Part shown: positions 34,801 through 44,360 of the stretch, one piece after another | How positions within the stretch are numbered: position 1 is the stretch's first letter | How the letters are laid out: every line of letters begins with the position of its first letter | Position numbers and translations under genes: made by a program | Source: Janthinobacterium sp. PC23-8 | GTDB lineage: Bacteria > Pseudomonadota > Gammaproteobacteria > Burkholderiales > Burkholderiaceae_D | DNA: 59,429 nt | NCBI RefSeq assembly: GCF_002250505.1 | Contig: NZ_NJGY01000004.1 | Coordinates: forward strand, 1 to 59,429 | Reading direction: 5' to 3' | The notes under the pieces: generated by a model | Told to the model about the DNA's origin: nothing | The model's input: the letters and a program-made list of their open reading frames with translations, nothing else | Database searches by the model: none

Positions 34801-35243
34801 CGCGTCAGCTTGACGGGATCGATGGCGGCGACGATACGCCGCGAGGCGGGACCATCGGTGTTTTGCGTGCTGATCAGCACTTCGCCCTGCGCCGTCCAGC
34901 CCAGCACCAGCACGCCGCCATTGTCATACGAGATACGGCGCGGCAAGCCGCCCGCCAGCGGCATCACATAGGCATCCTGCGCCCCTTCGTACGAAGCGGA
35001 AAACGCCAGCCACTGGCCGTCGCGCGAGATCGCCGCATGGGTTTCATAGCCGGGATGGGTGGTCAGGCGCTGAGCGGGGCCGCCGCGCACGCTGCTTTTC
35101 CACAAATCGCCTTCGGCGGTGAAGACCACGGTGTCGCCGCGCACGGCAGGGTAACGGAAATAGCTGGTGGCGGCAGTGGCGGCGGCGCTGCCGAGCAGGC
35201 CGGCGCACAACAGCAGCAGGGAGAGTCTACGGGAAATGGTCAT
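31881..35243 (-). CDS. Tricorn-protease-like S41 peptidase, exported
   Basis: 1120 aa with a signal peptide (SLLLLCAGLLGSAAATAA), two beta-propeller regions (about 30-330 and 330-680; repeats such as ISRDGQWLAFSAS and FSPDGRWLYFLSA), a helical domain, a PDZ domain (about 790-880, EGDVITAVNGKPA) and a C-terminal S41 peptidase domain. Candidate catalytic residues are H785 (GALHSQI) and S1008 (YSDGET), as in tricorn. Such bacterial homologues degrade peptides in the periplasm. It converges on the LytTR pair with a 4-nt overlap; its upstream region is 35244-35355. Processive peptide trimming is known for the archaeal enzyme, not shown here. Confidence 0.92.
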   Translation of the reverse strand: MTISRRLSLLLLCAGLLGSAAATAATSYFRYPAVRGDTVVFTAEGDLWKSSVRGGPAQRLTTHPGYETHAAISRDGQWLAFSASYEGAQDAYVMPLAGGLPRRISYDNGGVLVLGWTAQGEVLISTQNTDGPASRRIVAAIDPVKLTRRIFPVADANDGVLDDAGKTLFFTRFGLAMTNDNVRNYRGGAHAQLWRYELDGKSEAVPMHHDAQVRAGNNKRPMWWQGRVYYISDDSGSDNLWSMLPDGSDRRAMTRHTQWDVRNAQLGDGKIVYQLGADLRVLDLAAGTDSPPLPISLVSDFDQQRARQVRSPLDTLSNVQLSGKDERIILTARGRVSIAGTGNQRRVDIAIPEGARARDAVFSSDDKFVYAIVDTSGENEIWRYAADGSGPGERLTTEGDSHRWKLYPSPDGRWLAHSDKKGRFWLLNLATRANELIDDAGKAGVDKHDEVQWSPDSRNLALVRVASNEQREQIGLYNLASKELHFVTSDRYTSGSPMFSPDGRWLYFLSARNFQLANGSPWGDRNMGPVFDKRVGVYALALQPGNRFPFQPDDELSRPGVKPPETDDEKAAELAAEKVLEKAGGKGTVKKAPATLPAIVTTGLAARLYEVPLAPGNYTALAVDDKRLYFLEREGAGDKASLKTVAIGNTGSKPELLVANVREFDLAFDKKHLYYRTASSAVAAPATGPGEMLVIEAGIKLPTDLSRAKVKVDDWTFVSNPRLEWKQMFNDAWRLHRDFLYDAKMRGVDWAGARARYAPLVERVTDRAELNDLLGMMVAEVGALHSQIRPGELRRTEQEGTPAGLGAVLARGKDGYVVEHIYRSEPELPSERAPLSRPEVDVKEGDVITAVNGKPALGARDISDLLLNQAGKQVLLQVRRGAAVPRSVIVTPVDMAKQTALRYGDWELSRAEQVAASSQGRIGYLHLRAMGARDIASFARDFYANINREGLIIDVRRNNGGNIDSWIIEKLLRKAWAFWAPPGVQPSSNMQNTFRGHLVVLVDELTYSDGETFAAGVKALKLAPLVGKRTAGAGVWLSDNTRLLDNGMARVAENGQFGADGQWLIEGVGVVPDVEVDNLPHATFNGGDRQLEVALDMLGKKLQEEPLRQFQAQPIPALKR

Positions 35244-35355
35244 GGGGGCATCCAGAAACGGTCAGGGCGGCAGCATGGACATCATGTCGATACCGGACAA
35301 CAATTCTGGCATAACTACGACCGAAGAAAAGCTTCTTTATTGCCCATAAGGATGT

Positions 35356-35390
35356 AAAAAAACCCGCTCCATTTGCATGGGCGGGTTTTT
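35356..35390. terminator. Bidirectional intrinsic terminator after clpA
   Basis: AACCCGC (35361-35367) pairs with GCGGGTT (35381-35387); inner bases CCA/TGG extend the fold. An A run on the left and a T run on the right make it functional in both directions. It terminates clpS-clpA on the minus strand; no plus-strand gene ends here. Confidence 0.85.
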
Positions 35391-35411
35391 TTGCTCAAGC
35401 CGGAGAAGCGC

Positions 35412-37718
35412 TTATTCCACTTCCACCGTTTCCGGTGCAGCCGTCGGCGCCGCGTCGGGCGGTTCCGGGAATTCCAGCAAGACCTGGTCCTTGTCGTCGA
35501 GGTCGACCGTGATCTTGCCGCCGGACACCAGGCGACCGAACAGCAGTTCGTCGGCCAGCGCCTTGCGGATCATGTCCTGGATCAACCGCGACATCGGCCG
35601 CGCACCCATCAAGGGATCGAAGCCTTTCTTGCCCAGGAAGGCGCGCAGCTTCTCGGTGAAGACCGCTTCGACTTTTTTCTCGTGCAGCTGCTCTTCCAGT
35701 TGCATCAGGAACTTGTCGACCACGCGCAGGATGATTTCCTGGTCCAGCGCGCGGAAGCTGATGGTCGCATCGATACGGTTGCGGAACTCCGGCGTAAACA
35801 TGCGCTTGATGTCGGCCATCTCGTCGCCTGCCTGCTTGGAGTTGGTGAAGCCGATCGAGGCCTTCTGCAAACTCTCGGCGCCCGCATTGGTGGTCATGAT
35901 GATGATCACGTTGCGGAAGTCGGCCTTGCGACCGTTGTTGTCCGTCAGGGTACCGTGATCCATCACCTGCAGCAGGATATTGAAAATGTCCGGATGGGCT
36001 TTTTCAATTTCATCGAGCAGCAGCACCGCATGCGGCTTCTTGGTGATCGCTTCGGTCAGCAAGCCGCCCTGGTCGAAACCGACATAGCCCGGCGGCGCGC
36101 CGATCAGGCGGCTGACCGCGTGACGCTCCATGTATTCCGACATGTCGAAACGGATCAGCTCGATGCCGAGGATAAACGCCAGTTGCTTGGCCACCTCGGT
36201 CTTGCCGACGCCGGTCGGACCGGAGAACAGGAAGGAGCCGATCGGCTTGTCCGTCTTGCCCAGGCCGGCGCGCGCCATCTTGATGGCCGAGGCCAGCGCA
36301 TCGATGGCCGGGTCTTGCCCGAACACCACGTTGCGCAGATCGCGGTCGATGGTCTGCAGCTTGCTGCGGTCGTCCTGGTTGACCGTTTGCGGCGGAATCC
36401 GGGCGATCTTGGCAATGATGTCCTCGATCTCGGCCTTGCCGATGGTTTTCTTCTGCTTCGACTTCGGCAAGATGCGTTGCGCCGCGCCCGCTTCATCGAT
36501 GACGTCGATCGCCTTGTCGGGCAAATGGCGGTCGTTGATGAAGCGCGCCGCCAGTTCCGCCGCCGTCGACAGGGCCGAGGCCGAGTATTTCACGCCGTGG
36601 TGCTCTTCGAAGCGTGATTTCAGGCCGCGCAGGATCTGCACGGTCTGCTCGACGGTCGGCTCGTTGACGTCCACTTTCTGGAACCGGCGCGACAGCGCAT
36701 GGTCTTTTTCGAACACGCCGCGAAATTCCGTGTAAGTGGTCGCACCGATGCATTTCAATTGGCCATTGGCCAGTGCCGGTTTGAGCAGGTTGGACGCGTC
36801 CAGCGTGCCGCCCGAGGCCGAGCCCGCACCGATGATGGTGTGGATCTCGTCGATGAACAGGATGCCGTTCGGATTGTCCTTGAGCTGCTTGAGCACCGCT
36901 TTCAGGCGCTGCTCGAAGTCGCCGCGGTATTTGGTACCGGCCAGCAAGGCGCCCATGTCCAGCGAATACACGACGGCATTTTGCAGGATTTCCGGCACAT
37001 CGTTTTGCGTGATGCGGTAGGCCAGGCCTTCGGCGATCGCCGTCTTGCCCACGCCGGCTTCACCGACCAGCAGCGGATTGTTCTTGCGGCGACGGCACAG
37101 GATCTGGATCACGCGGTCGACTTCGTCCTCGCGCCCGATCAGCGGGTCGATCTTGCCTTCGGCCGCAGCCTTGTTCAGGTTTTGCGTGAACTGGTCGAGC
37201 GGGCTTTCCTTCGGTTGGCCTTCAGCCCCGGATGCGCCCTCTTCCACGCCTTCCGACGCTTTCGCGCTTTCGGTCGACTGGTCCTTGCGCACGCCGTGGG
37301 AAATGAAATTGACCACGTCCAGGCGCGTGACGCCCTGCTGGTGCAGGTAATAGACCGCGTGCGAATCTTTTTCGCCGAAGATGGCCACCAGCACGTTGGC
37401 GCCGGTGACTTCCTTCTTGCCATTCGATGCAGACTGAACGTGCATGATGGCGCGCTGGATCACGCGCTGGAAACCCAGCGTCGGCTGGGTATCGACCTCG
37501 CCCGTGCCAGGCACGGTCGGCGTGTTATCGCCGATAAAGTTGGTGAGGGTCTTGCGCAGGTCGTCAATATTGACCGCGCAGGCACGCAACACCTCGGCTG
37601 CAGAGGGATTGTCCAGCAACGCCAGCAGCAGATGTTCAACCGTGATGAATTCATGCCGTGCCTGCCGAGCTTCGACAAACGCCATGTGCAAACTTACTTC
37701 CAATTCCTGCGCAATCAT
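35412..37718 (-). CDS. clpA: ATP-dependent Clp protease ATP-binding subunit ClpA
   Basis: 768-aa AAA+ unfoldase that feeds ClpP. Seen: N-domain [25 protein letters not shown] with a second Clp_N repeat (1-145), Walker A GEAGVGKT (first AAA) and GPTGVGKT (second AAA), with Walker B LFIDEIHT and [13 protein letters not shown]. The C-terminal tail is acidic. GGAGGAAG precedes the ATG at 37718. The start overlaps the clpS stop by 4 nt (ATGA). E. coli ClpA has 758 residues. Confidence 0.97.
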   Translation of the reverse strand: MIAQELEVSLHMAFVEARQARHEFITVEHLLLALLDNPSAAEVLRACAVNIDDLRKTLTNFIGDNTPTVPGTGEVDTQPTLGFQRVIQRAIMHVQSASNGKKEVTGANVLVAIFGEKDSHAVYYLHQQGVTRLDVVNFISHGVRKDQSTESAKASEGVEEGASGAEGQPKESPLDQFTQNLNKAAAEGKIDPLIGREDEVDRVIQILCRRRKNNPLLVGEAGVGKTAIAEGLAYRITQNDVPEILQNAVVYSLDMGALLAGTKYRGDFEQRLKAVLKQLKDNPNGILFIDEIHTIIGAGSASGGTLDASNLLKPALANGQLKCIGATTYTEFRGVFEKDHALSRRFQKVDVNEPTVEQTVQILRGLKSRFEEHHGVKYSASALSTAAELAARFINDRHLPDKAIDVIDEAGAAQRILPKSKQKKTIGKAEIEDIIAKIARIPPQTVNQDDRSKLQTIDRDLRNVVFGQDPAIDALASAIKMARAGLGKTDKPIGSFLFSGPTGVGKTEVAKQLAFILGIELIRFDMSEYMERHAVSRLIGAPPGYVGFDQGGLLTEAITKKPHAVLLLDEIEKAHPDIFNILLQVMDHGTLTDNNGRKADFRNVIIIMTTNAGAESLQKASIGFTNSKQAGDEMADIKRMFTPEFRNRIDATISFRALDQEIILRVVDKFLMQLEEQLHEKKVEAVFTEKLRAFLGKKGFDPLMGARPMSRLIQDMIRKALADELLFGRLVSGGKITVDLDDKDQVLLEFPEPPDAAPTAAPETVEVE

Positions 37719-38017
37719 ACTTCCTCCATCACGCACTGCAGGGGATGCCCCGCCTTGCGCGCATGCGTTAAAACGAACTCCACTTTGGTACACGCTATAT
37801 CTTTAGAGAACACGCCGCACACTCCTTTGCCGTAGCGGTGAACACTGAGCATGATTTGCGTCGCCGTTTCACGATCCTTGTTGAAATACTCCTGAATGAC
37901 GGCGACCACGAACTCCATCGGGGTGTAATCATCATTGAGCAAGGCTACCTGATAGAGCGGCGGCGGCTTGATGGCTTGCCGCTCCAGCAGGGCTTCTGTG
38001 TCGTGCTTGGTTGCCAT
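37715..38017 (-). CDS. clpS: ClpS N-degron adaptor
   Basis: 100 aa. The hallmark [20 protein letters not shown] and [11 protein letters not shown] motifs form the pocket for N-terminal Leu/Phe/Tyr/Trp, and the N-terminal extension engages ClpA. It is translationally coupled to clpA, as in most Proteobacteria. Confidence 0.97.
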   Translation of the reverse strand: MATKHDTEALLERQAIKPPPLYQVALLNDDYTPMEFVVAVIQEYFNKDRETATQIMLSVHRYGKGVCGVFSKDIACTKVEFVLTHARKAGHPLQCVMEEV

Positions 38018-38340
38018 ACGCTTATTCTAATGCTTTCACAGTGGTTGTCATGCGCAATATCTGCGCCTTTCCAATTGTTTTCAATCTTACGCGTTTTCTC
38101 ACTACAGCGCAGATGGCGTCCCTGTCGCCAAAATCAAGAGTTGCTTTTTTGGCGGCCATGAAGAATTTGGCAAGATGAGTGCAAAAGCGCTTGACTTCAA
38201 TATTTATTCCGCCAACAATGCGGTATCGACTGTTGCAGTAATATGTACAGCTTGATAAGAAGTGAGACGTCGAGGAGGGGGCAAGAAGCTTCTTGCTTTT
38301 ATGGCTCGTGTGATTTGTTTTAATTTTGAAAGTTCTTTTT
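38018..38340 (+). promoter_or_regulatory. Long cspA leader with promoter candidates and palindrome
   Basis: A 323-bp gap between divergent clpS and cspA. Two plus-strand promoter candidates are seen: TTGACT (38191-38196), 17 bp, AACAAT (38214-38219); and TTGCAG (38233-38238), 17 bp, TAAGAA (38256-38261). Either would give a leader of about 70-120 nt. Within it GCAAGAAGCTTCTTGC (38281-38296) is a perfect 16-nt palindrome followed by TTTTA. Only a weak ribosome site (GAAAG) precedes the ATG. Long structured leaders are known to control cold-shock genes; that this one does so is inference. Confidence 0.55.
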
Positions 38341-38544
38341 ATGGCAACAGGTACAGTTAAGTGGTTCAATGATTCCAAAGGTTTTGGCTTCATCACTCCA
38401 GATGATGGCGGCGAAGATTTGTTTGCTCATTTCTCCGCAATCAACATGAACGGTTTCAAGACCCTCAAAGAAGGTCAAAAAGTTCAATTCGAAGTCACGC
38501 AAGGCCCTAAAGGCAAGCAAGCTTCCAACATCCAGTCCGCCTAA
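38341..38544 (+). CDS. cspA: Cold-shock protein, CspA family
   Basis: 67-aa single cold-shock domain binding RNA and single-stranded DNA. RNP1 is KGFGFI and RNP2 is DLFAHF; the start [11 protein letters not shown] is typical. An upstream in-frame start 15 nt earlier is rejected because family members begin at MATG. A terminator follows 28 nt after the stop. Confidence 0.97.
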   Translation: MATGTVKWFNDSKGFGFITPDDGGEDLFAHFSAINMNGFKTLKEGQKVQFEVTQGPKGKQASNIQSA

Positions 38545-38570
38545 GCTTCTTTCGGCCCTCAGATGTGAAA

Positions 38571-38596
38571 AACCCCGCCAGTGGCGGGGTTTTTTT
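38571..38596 (+). terminator. Intrinsic terminator after cspA
   Basis: CCCCGC-CAGTG-GCGGGG (38573-38589) with flanking A and T runs (TTTTTTT at 38590-38596). The A run also makes it usable from the icd side. Confidence 0.88.
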
Positions 38597-38617
38597 CGTC
38601 CGCGCTTTTCCTGCCCC

Positions 38618-39871
38618 TTACATGTTCTCGACCATCACCTGGCCAAAGCCCGAGCACGACACCTGCGTCGCGTCTTCCATCAGGCGCGCAAAGTCGTACG
38701 TCACGCGTTTCGAGGCGATCGCCTTCTGCATTGCCGCGATGATCAGCCCGGCTGCCTCGACCCAGCCCAGATGGCGCAGCATCATTTCCGCCGACAGGAT
38801 CAAGGAGCCCGGATTGACCACGTCCTTGCCCGCATACTTGGGCGCCGTGCCATGGGTGGCCTCGAACATGGCCACCGAATCGGACAGGTTGCCGCCCGGC
38901 GCGATGCCGATGCCGCCCACCTGGGCCGCCAGCGCGTCGGAAATATAGTCGCCATTGAGGTTCAGGGTGGCGATCACGCTGTATTCGACCGGACGCATGA
39001 GGATTTGTTGCAGGAAAGCGTCAGCGATCGAATCCTTGACCGTGATGTCGCGCCCGGTACGCGGATTCTTGAACTTGCACCACGGGCCGCCATCGATCAG
39101 TTCGGCGCCGAATTCCTTTTGCGCCAGCGCATAGGCCCAGTCGCGGAAACCGCCTTCCGTGTACTTCATGATGTTGCCTTTGTGAACAATCGTCACGGAA
39201 GGCTTGTCATTGTCGATCGCATATTGCAGCGCCTTGCGCACCAGGCGCTCGGTGCCTTCGACCGACACGGGCTTGATGCCGATGCCCGAGGTTTCCGGGA
39301 AACGGATCTTGGTCACGCCCATTTCATTCACCAGGAAATCGATCAGCTTTTTCGCCTCATCGGTGCCCTGCGCGTATTCGATGCCGGCGTAGATATCTTC
39401 CGAGTTCTCGCGGAAGATCACCATATCGGTTTTTTCGGGCGCCTTCAGTGGCGACGGCACGCCCCTGAAGTAGCGCACCGGGCGCAGGCAGACATACAGG
39501 TCGAGCTGCTGGCGCAGCGCCACATTGAGCGAACGCATGCCGCCGCCCACCGGCGTCGTCAGCGGTCCCTTGATCGACACCACATAGTCTTTCAGCACGT
39601 CCAGGGTTTCCGGCGGCAGCCAGGTGTCGGCGCCATACACGCGGGTGGCTTTTTCACCGGCAAAAATTTCCATCCAGCTGATCTTGCGCGCGCCGCCATA
39701 GGCCTTGGCCACGGCCGCGTCGACCACCTTGATCATCACCGGCGTGATATCGCTGCCGGTGCCATCGCCTTCGATAAAGGGAATGATGGGCTGGTCGGGC
39801 ACGTTCAGTGAAAAATCGGCATTGACGGTGATTTTTTGTCCGTCAGCAGGTACTGTAATATGTTGGTACAT
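38618..39871 (-). CDS. icd: NADP-dependent isocitrate dehydrogenase
   Basis: 417-aa TCA-cycle enzyme converting isocitrate to 2-oxoglutarate. Substrate and metal motifs are [13 protein letters not shown], the phosphorylation-loop-like [20 protein letters not shown] region, [23 protein letters not shown] (metal Asp) and [19 protein letters not shown] (NADP). The ATG at 39871 follows GGAGAT. Frame extension upstream is not family-like. A strong palindrome lies 63-83 nt upstream of the start codon. Confidence 0.97.
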   Translation of the reverse strand: MYQHITVPADGQKITVNADFSLNVPDQPIIPFIEGDGTGSDITPVMIKVVDAAVAKAYGGARKISWMEIFAGEKATRVYGADTWLPPETLDVLKDYVVSIKGPLTTPVGGGMRSLNVALRQQLDLYVCLRPVRYFRGVPSPLKAPEKTDMVIFRENSEDIYAGIEYAQGTDEAKKLIDFLVNEMGVTKIRFPETSGIGIKPVSVEGTERLVRKALQYAIDNDKPSVTIVHKGNIMKYTEGGFRDWAYALAQKEFGAELIDGGPWCKFKNPRTGRDITVKDSIADAFLQQILMRPVEYSVIATLNLNGDYISDALAAQVGGIGIAPGGNLSDSVAMFEATHGTAPKYAGKDVVNPGSLILSAEMMLRHLGWVEAAGLIIAAMQKAIASKRVTYDFARLMEDATQVSCSGFGQVMVENM

Positions 39872-39933
39872 CAAAATCTCCGAATGGGACTGCTTCACAA
39901 AACAAATCAGGGACAGAGCTAGGGCATCCAAAG

Positions 39934-39954
39934 GTCTTCTATAAGATAGAAGAC
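39934..39954. promoter_or_regulatory. 21-nt palindrome upstream of icd
   Basis: GTCTTCTAT (39934-39942) and ATAGAAGAC (39946-39954) are perfect 9-bp inverted arms around AAG, in the divergent spacer between icd and the RluE-like gene, about 63 nt upstream of icd. A symmetric 9-bp-arm site of this type suggests a dimeric regulator such as a GntR- or TetR-family protein. There is no U tract, so it is not a terminator. Confidence 0.6.
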
Positions 39955-40039
39955 GGCTGCGTTTCTCATTATGCACCACTATAGTACACGGCGCCACGCT
40001 ACACCGGCGGCGGCATCTCTTTTGCATCAAGATAACACC

Positions 40040-40600
40040 ATGCCACTCATACTCTTTAACAAACCGTTCCAGGTCCTGTGCCAGTTTTCGCCGCAGGACG
40101 GCCGCACCACCCTCGCCGACCATCTCGATATCCCCGGCATCTACCCGGCCGGCCGGCTCGACGCCGACAGCGAAGGCCTGCTGCTGCTGACCGACGACGG
40201 CCAGCTGCAGCACGCTATCAGCCACCCCGACCGCAAGGAAGCGAAAACCTACCTGGTGCAGGTCGACGGCGTGCCGGATGCGGCCAGCCTGGCGCGGCTG
40301 CAGGCGCCGCTGGACCTGGGCGACTTCATCACCAAACCGTGCCAGGCGGTGCGCATTGCCGAGCCGGACTGGCTGTGGCCGCGCCATCCGCCGATCCGCG
40401 CGCGCCAGGACCAGCCCACCTCGTGGCTGGCGATCACCCTGAAAGAAGGAAAGAACCGGCAAGTGCGGCGCATGACGGCGGCCGTCGGCCTGCCGACGCT
40501 GCGCCTGGTGCGCAGCAGCATCGGACCGTTCTCGCTGGCCAGCCATCCCTTGATGCCGGGCCAATGGTGCGAAGTCCCAGCGTCAGCACTGGCCAAATAA
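40040..40600 (+). CDS. RluE/RsuA-family pseudouridine synthase
   Basis: 186 aa without an S4 domain, as in RluE. The catalytic motif is [18 protein letters not shown] (D41), with KTYLVQVDG and [29 protein letters not shown] further on. The closest known function is 23S rRNA U2457 modification by RluE; I infer this from length and neighbourhood (next to icd, as in E. coli and many Proteobacteria). The ATG at 40040 is chosen from family length. Confidence 0.87.
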   Translation: MPLILFNKPFQVLCQFSPQDGRTTLADHLDIPGIYPAGRLDADSEGLLLLTDDGQLQHAISHPDRKEAKTYLVQVDGVPDAASLARLQAPLDLGDFITKPCQAVRIAEPDWLWPRHPPIRARQDQPTSWLAITLKEGKNRQVRRMTAAVGLPTLRLVRSSIGPFSLASHPLMPGQWCEVPASALAK

Positions 40601-40668
40601 GCAAGCTTGCTTGACGGCTGGCGCGCCTGCATGGCTTAATCGCCGCTTCCACCGCTACCGTCGTGCAC

Positions 40669-41106
40669 ATGAAAAAATTGTTGATCTGCGCCAGCCTGGC
40701 CCTGGCGACGGCGGCGCAAGCGCAAAATCCGCCGCTCAAGACGGCGCAACTGTTGGTCGGCAAGCATGTGATCGTGGCCGAGGTGGCAGCCACGCAAGAG
40801 CAGCGCGAACTGGGCCTGATGTACCGCGACAGCATGGCCGTCAATGGCGGCATGCTGTTCGCGTTCGGCGCGCAGGGCGCGCAGTGCATGTGGATGCGCA
40901 ACACGGCACTGCCGTTGTCGGTGGCCTTTCTCGATGCGGCAGGCAGCATTATCAATATCGAAGACATGCTGCCGCACACGCTCGACAGCCATTGCCCGAC
41001 CAGGGCCGTGCCCGCGCGCTATGCGCTGGAAATGAACCTCGGCTGGTTTCGGCTGCGCAATATCAAGCCGGGCATGGCGATTGCCAATCTGCCCGCCGAA
41101 AAATAG
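40669..41106 (+). CDS. DUF192 family exported protein
   Basis: 145 aa with a signal peptide (KKLLICASLALATAAQAQ) and a complete DUF192 domain: TQEQRELGLMYRDSMAVNGGMLFAF, CMWMRNTALPLSVAFLD, and ALEMNLGWFRLRNIKPGM. Function unknown. The ATG at 40669 is preferred to a GTG 6 nt upstream. It is 68 nt after the RluE-like gene, possibly co-transcribed, and ends at a terminator shared with rpsT. Confidence 0.88.
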   Translation: MKKLLICASLALATAAQAQNPPLKTAQLLVGKHVIVAEVAATQEQRELGLMYRDSMAVNGGMLFAFGAQGAQCMWMRNTALPLSVAFLDAAGSIINIEDMLPHTLDSHCPTRAVPARYALEMNLGWFRLRNIKPGMAIANLPAEK

Positions 41107-41122
41107 CCGGCGCAACGCGACA

Positions 41123-41152
41123 AAACCCGCCAGAACAAGTCTGCGGGTTTTT
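41123..41152. terminator. Bidirectional terminator between DUF192 and rpsT
   Basis: AAACCCGC (41123-41130) pairs with GCGGGTTT (41143-41150), with inner AGA/TCT pairs; T run to 41152. On the minus strand the AAAA at 41122-41125 supplies a short U tract for rpsT. Confidence 0.82.
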
Positions 41153-41193
41153 GCTTTTCATCCAACGCCAGCGAACTGGCGTACGGGCGAATA

Positions 41194-41460
41194 TTAAGCG
41201 GACAGTGCTTTCAAAGCAGCTGCCAGACGGCTCTTGTGACGAGCTGCCTTGTTTTTGTGGATGATCTTCTTGTCAGCGATACGGTCGATGGTCGACACGG
41301 AAGCCTGGAAGATTGCAGCAGCTGCTGCCTTGTCGCCGCCCTGGATCGCTTTGCGAGCAGCTTTGATAGCTGTGCGCAAGGTCGAACGCTGGGACGAATT
41401 GTGTGCGTTTTGCTTAACTGCTTGACGAGCGCGTTTGCGCGCTTGTGCGGTATTTGCCAT
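41194..41460 (-). CDS. rpsT: Small ribosomal subunit protein bS20
   Basis: 88-aa basic, all-helical ribosomal protein: [59 protein letters not shown] precedes the ATG at 41460. It is divergent from murJ, a common arrangement in Betaproteobacteria. S20 represses its own translation in E. coli; the leader here contains repeats that could be relevant. Confidence 0.97.
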   Translation of the reverse strand: MANTAQARKRARQAVKQNAHNSSQRSTLRTAIKAARKAIQGGDKAAAAAIFQASVSTIDRIADKKIIHKNKAARHKSRLAAALKALSA

Positions 41461-41492
41461 GGAATTTCCTAAAACAGGGTCAAAGTGCGTTT

Positions 41493-41577
41493 GCAAACAT
41501 TAGTGTTTGCCAACCGGTGCGTTCTGTGCGTCTGCCGAACCATGTGTGCCAAACCAGTGCCTGTCAAACATTAGTGT
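41493..41577 (-). repeat. Repeated element in the rpsT leader
   Basis: A 13-bp direct repeat CAAACATTAGTGT occurs at 41494-41506 and 41565-41577, 71 nt apart. The copy nearer rpsT extends to a perfect hairpin, GCAAACA-TTAG-TGTTTGC (41493-41510). A degenerate third copy, GCCAAACCAGTGCCTG, lies at 41548-41563. The element ends 33 nt upstream of the rpsT ATG, inside its expected mRNA leader. It could be a translational operator for S20 or a multi-site protein-binding region. Confidence 0.7.
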
Positions 41578-41757
41578 CTGCGTAACAGAATTCTGTACAG
41601 CCTTCGATTATAACGATATTTTCCGGCGAGGGCAATTCAAAAAAACCGCTATCGGCATCGGCAGGGCGAAAAACGGCACAGCGTGGGGGCTTGCCGCCGT
41701 GATTATTACGACATGTTAACCGTTTGCACGGGGCGCACCCAGCTATAATCTGCCCCC
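41578..41757. other. rpsT-murJ spacer, remainder
   Basis: About 180 bp with no gene. It holds an AT-rich stretch (41601-41650) that probably contains the rpsT promoter, and the murJ upstream region. No clear promoter pair could be fixed; the murJ ATG has no strong ribosome site. Confidence 0.4.
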
Positions 41758-43305
<1,548 letters not shown>

Positions 43306-43609
43306 TCGGCGCTGGCGTCATGGGCGCGCTTGCAACAGAATGCGCCGGCAACGAAAGCAGAAACCAAAGCAGGCTCGACACTAGACATCAAAATATGATA
43401 CATTTCCTACAAATAAGTTTAATTCCTGATAACAATTAAACAAGACGCACTCGATACGGCTGCAGGCCTCATCCACACCGGGCCTTGAAAGGCCCGCTGC
43501 TCCATGCGCACAGCGGTCGCATGGAAAAAGTGGCTGCAATAGTGGCGGCAATATATGCAATATCAGCGTCGGCAGTGACGCGGCACACCCGCTTTTTGAG
43601 AGAATGATC
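43306..43609. other. Intergenic region with hairpin, murJ to PEP-CTERM gene
   Basis: 304 bp without a gene. AT-rich DNA at 43385-43440 may hold the promoter of the PEP-CTERM gene. A stable hairpin, CGGGCCT-TGAA-AGGCCCG (around 43479-43496), has no T run and so is not a typical terminator; it may fold in the 5' leader of the next gene. Confidence 0.5.
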
Positions 43610-44311
43610 ATGTCCACATCGATTTCCCGCTTGCTGGTCACACGTCCCTTGCTGCTGGCCGCTGCCATGATGGCGTTTGCCGGCAGCGCCCTGGCGCAAA
43701 CGCAAGCACAGCCGCGCGACAATCAGAAAAGCTGCCAAGCCAGCACGAAGGACGCCAACGGCAATGCCAAGGACGGCAACCTCGACGGCACCTACAGCGC
43801 CTGCAGCCTGGCCGACGGCTTTATCAGTGGCAGCACGCGCGCCAACGACGGCAAGAAGCCGACGCCGGAGTTTGCCGGCAAGGTGTCGGACCAGGAACTG
43901 CGCAAGTTCGATTTCGACGACGGCACGCACCGCCTGGCGATCAAGACCATTCCGGGCAAGAGCGCGACGACATCAGGCGGCAAGCTATTGTCCACCGATG
44001 ACAACGGTTTTCGCTTCGGCACGCGCGATTTCGTCGCTGCCGAGCAAATCTATCCACTTGACGAGCTGGGAGCAAATGGCGCGGCCGGCCGGGCCCAGAA
44101 CGGCCGCGCCGTCAGTACCAGCAGCAACGCCGACAGCGAGACGCCGCTGGGCAACGCCAGCGGCGTGGGAACGGGCGGCGCCGGTGGCGGCCTGATCCCC
44201 ACGGCACCGGCGGTACCGGCCGTGCCGGAACCGGAAACCTGGGCCATGCTGCTGGCCGGCCTGGGCCTGGTGGTCCTGGCCGGGCGCCGCAAGCAAGCGC
44301 TCAAGGCATAA
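43610..44311 (+). CDS. PEP-CTERM sorting-domain protein
   Basis: 233-aa exported protein: signal peptide (PLLLAAAMMAFAGSALAQ), a Ser/Thr/Gly/Asn-rich body, and the C-terminal sorting signal VPEPETWAMLLAGLG followed by a hydrophobic stretch and RRKQ. Exosortase (XrtA/EpsH type) cleaves such tails during surface attachment, in genomes with matching EPS loci. The ATG at 43610 fits the ribosome site GAGAGA better than the ATG at 43604. No other domain is recognised. It lies immediately beside the EPS operon, on the opposite strand. Confidence 0.88.
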   Translation: MSTSISRLLVTRPLLLAAAMMAFAGSALAQTQAQPRDNQKSCQASTKDANGNAKDGNLDGTYSACSLADGFISGSTRANDGKKPTPEFAGKVSDQELRKFDFDDGTHRLAIKTIPGKSATTSGGKLLSTDDNGFRFGTRDFVAAEQIYPLDELGANGAAGRAQNGRAVSTSSNADSETPLGNASGVGTGGAGGGLIPTAPAVPAVPEPETWAMLLAGLGLVVLAGRRKQALKA

Positions 44312-44314
44312 AAC

Positions 44315-44334
44315 AAAAAGCTCGCAAGAGCTTT
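44315..44334 (-). terminator. Terminator between PEP-CTERM gene and EPS operon end
   Basis: AAAGCTC-GCAA-GAGCTTT (44317-44334). On the minus strand it is followed by TTTTTG, giving a tail for the EPS operon; on the plus strand the tail is only TTTC, so it is weaker for the PEP-CTERM gene. Confidence 0.7.
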
Positions 44335-44360
44335 CGTCGGGAGATGGGCAGCGCCCGCTG

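Noticed and set aside
43479..43496. Hairpin after murJ as a terminator
   Set aside because: The stem is strong but no T run follows on either strand, so intrinsic termination is unlikely.
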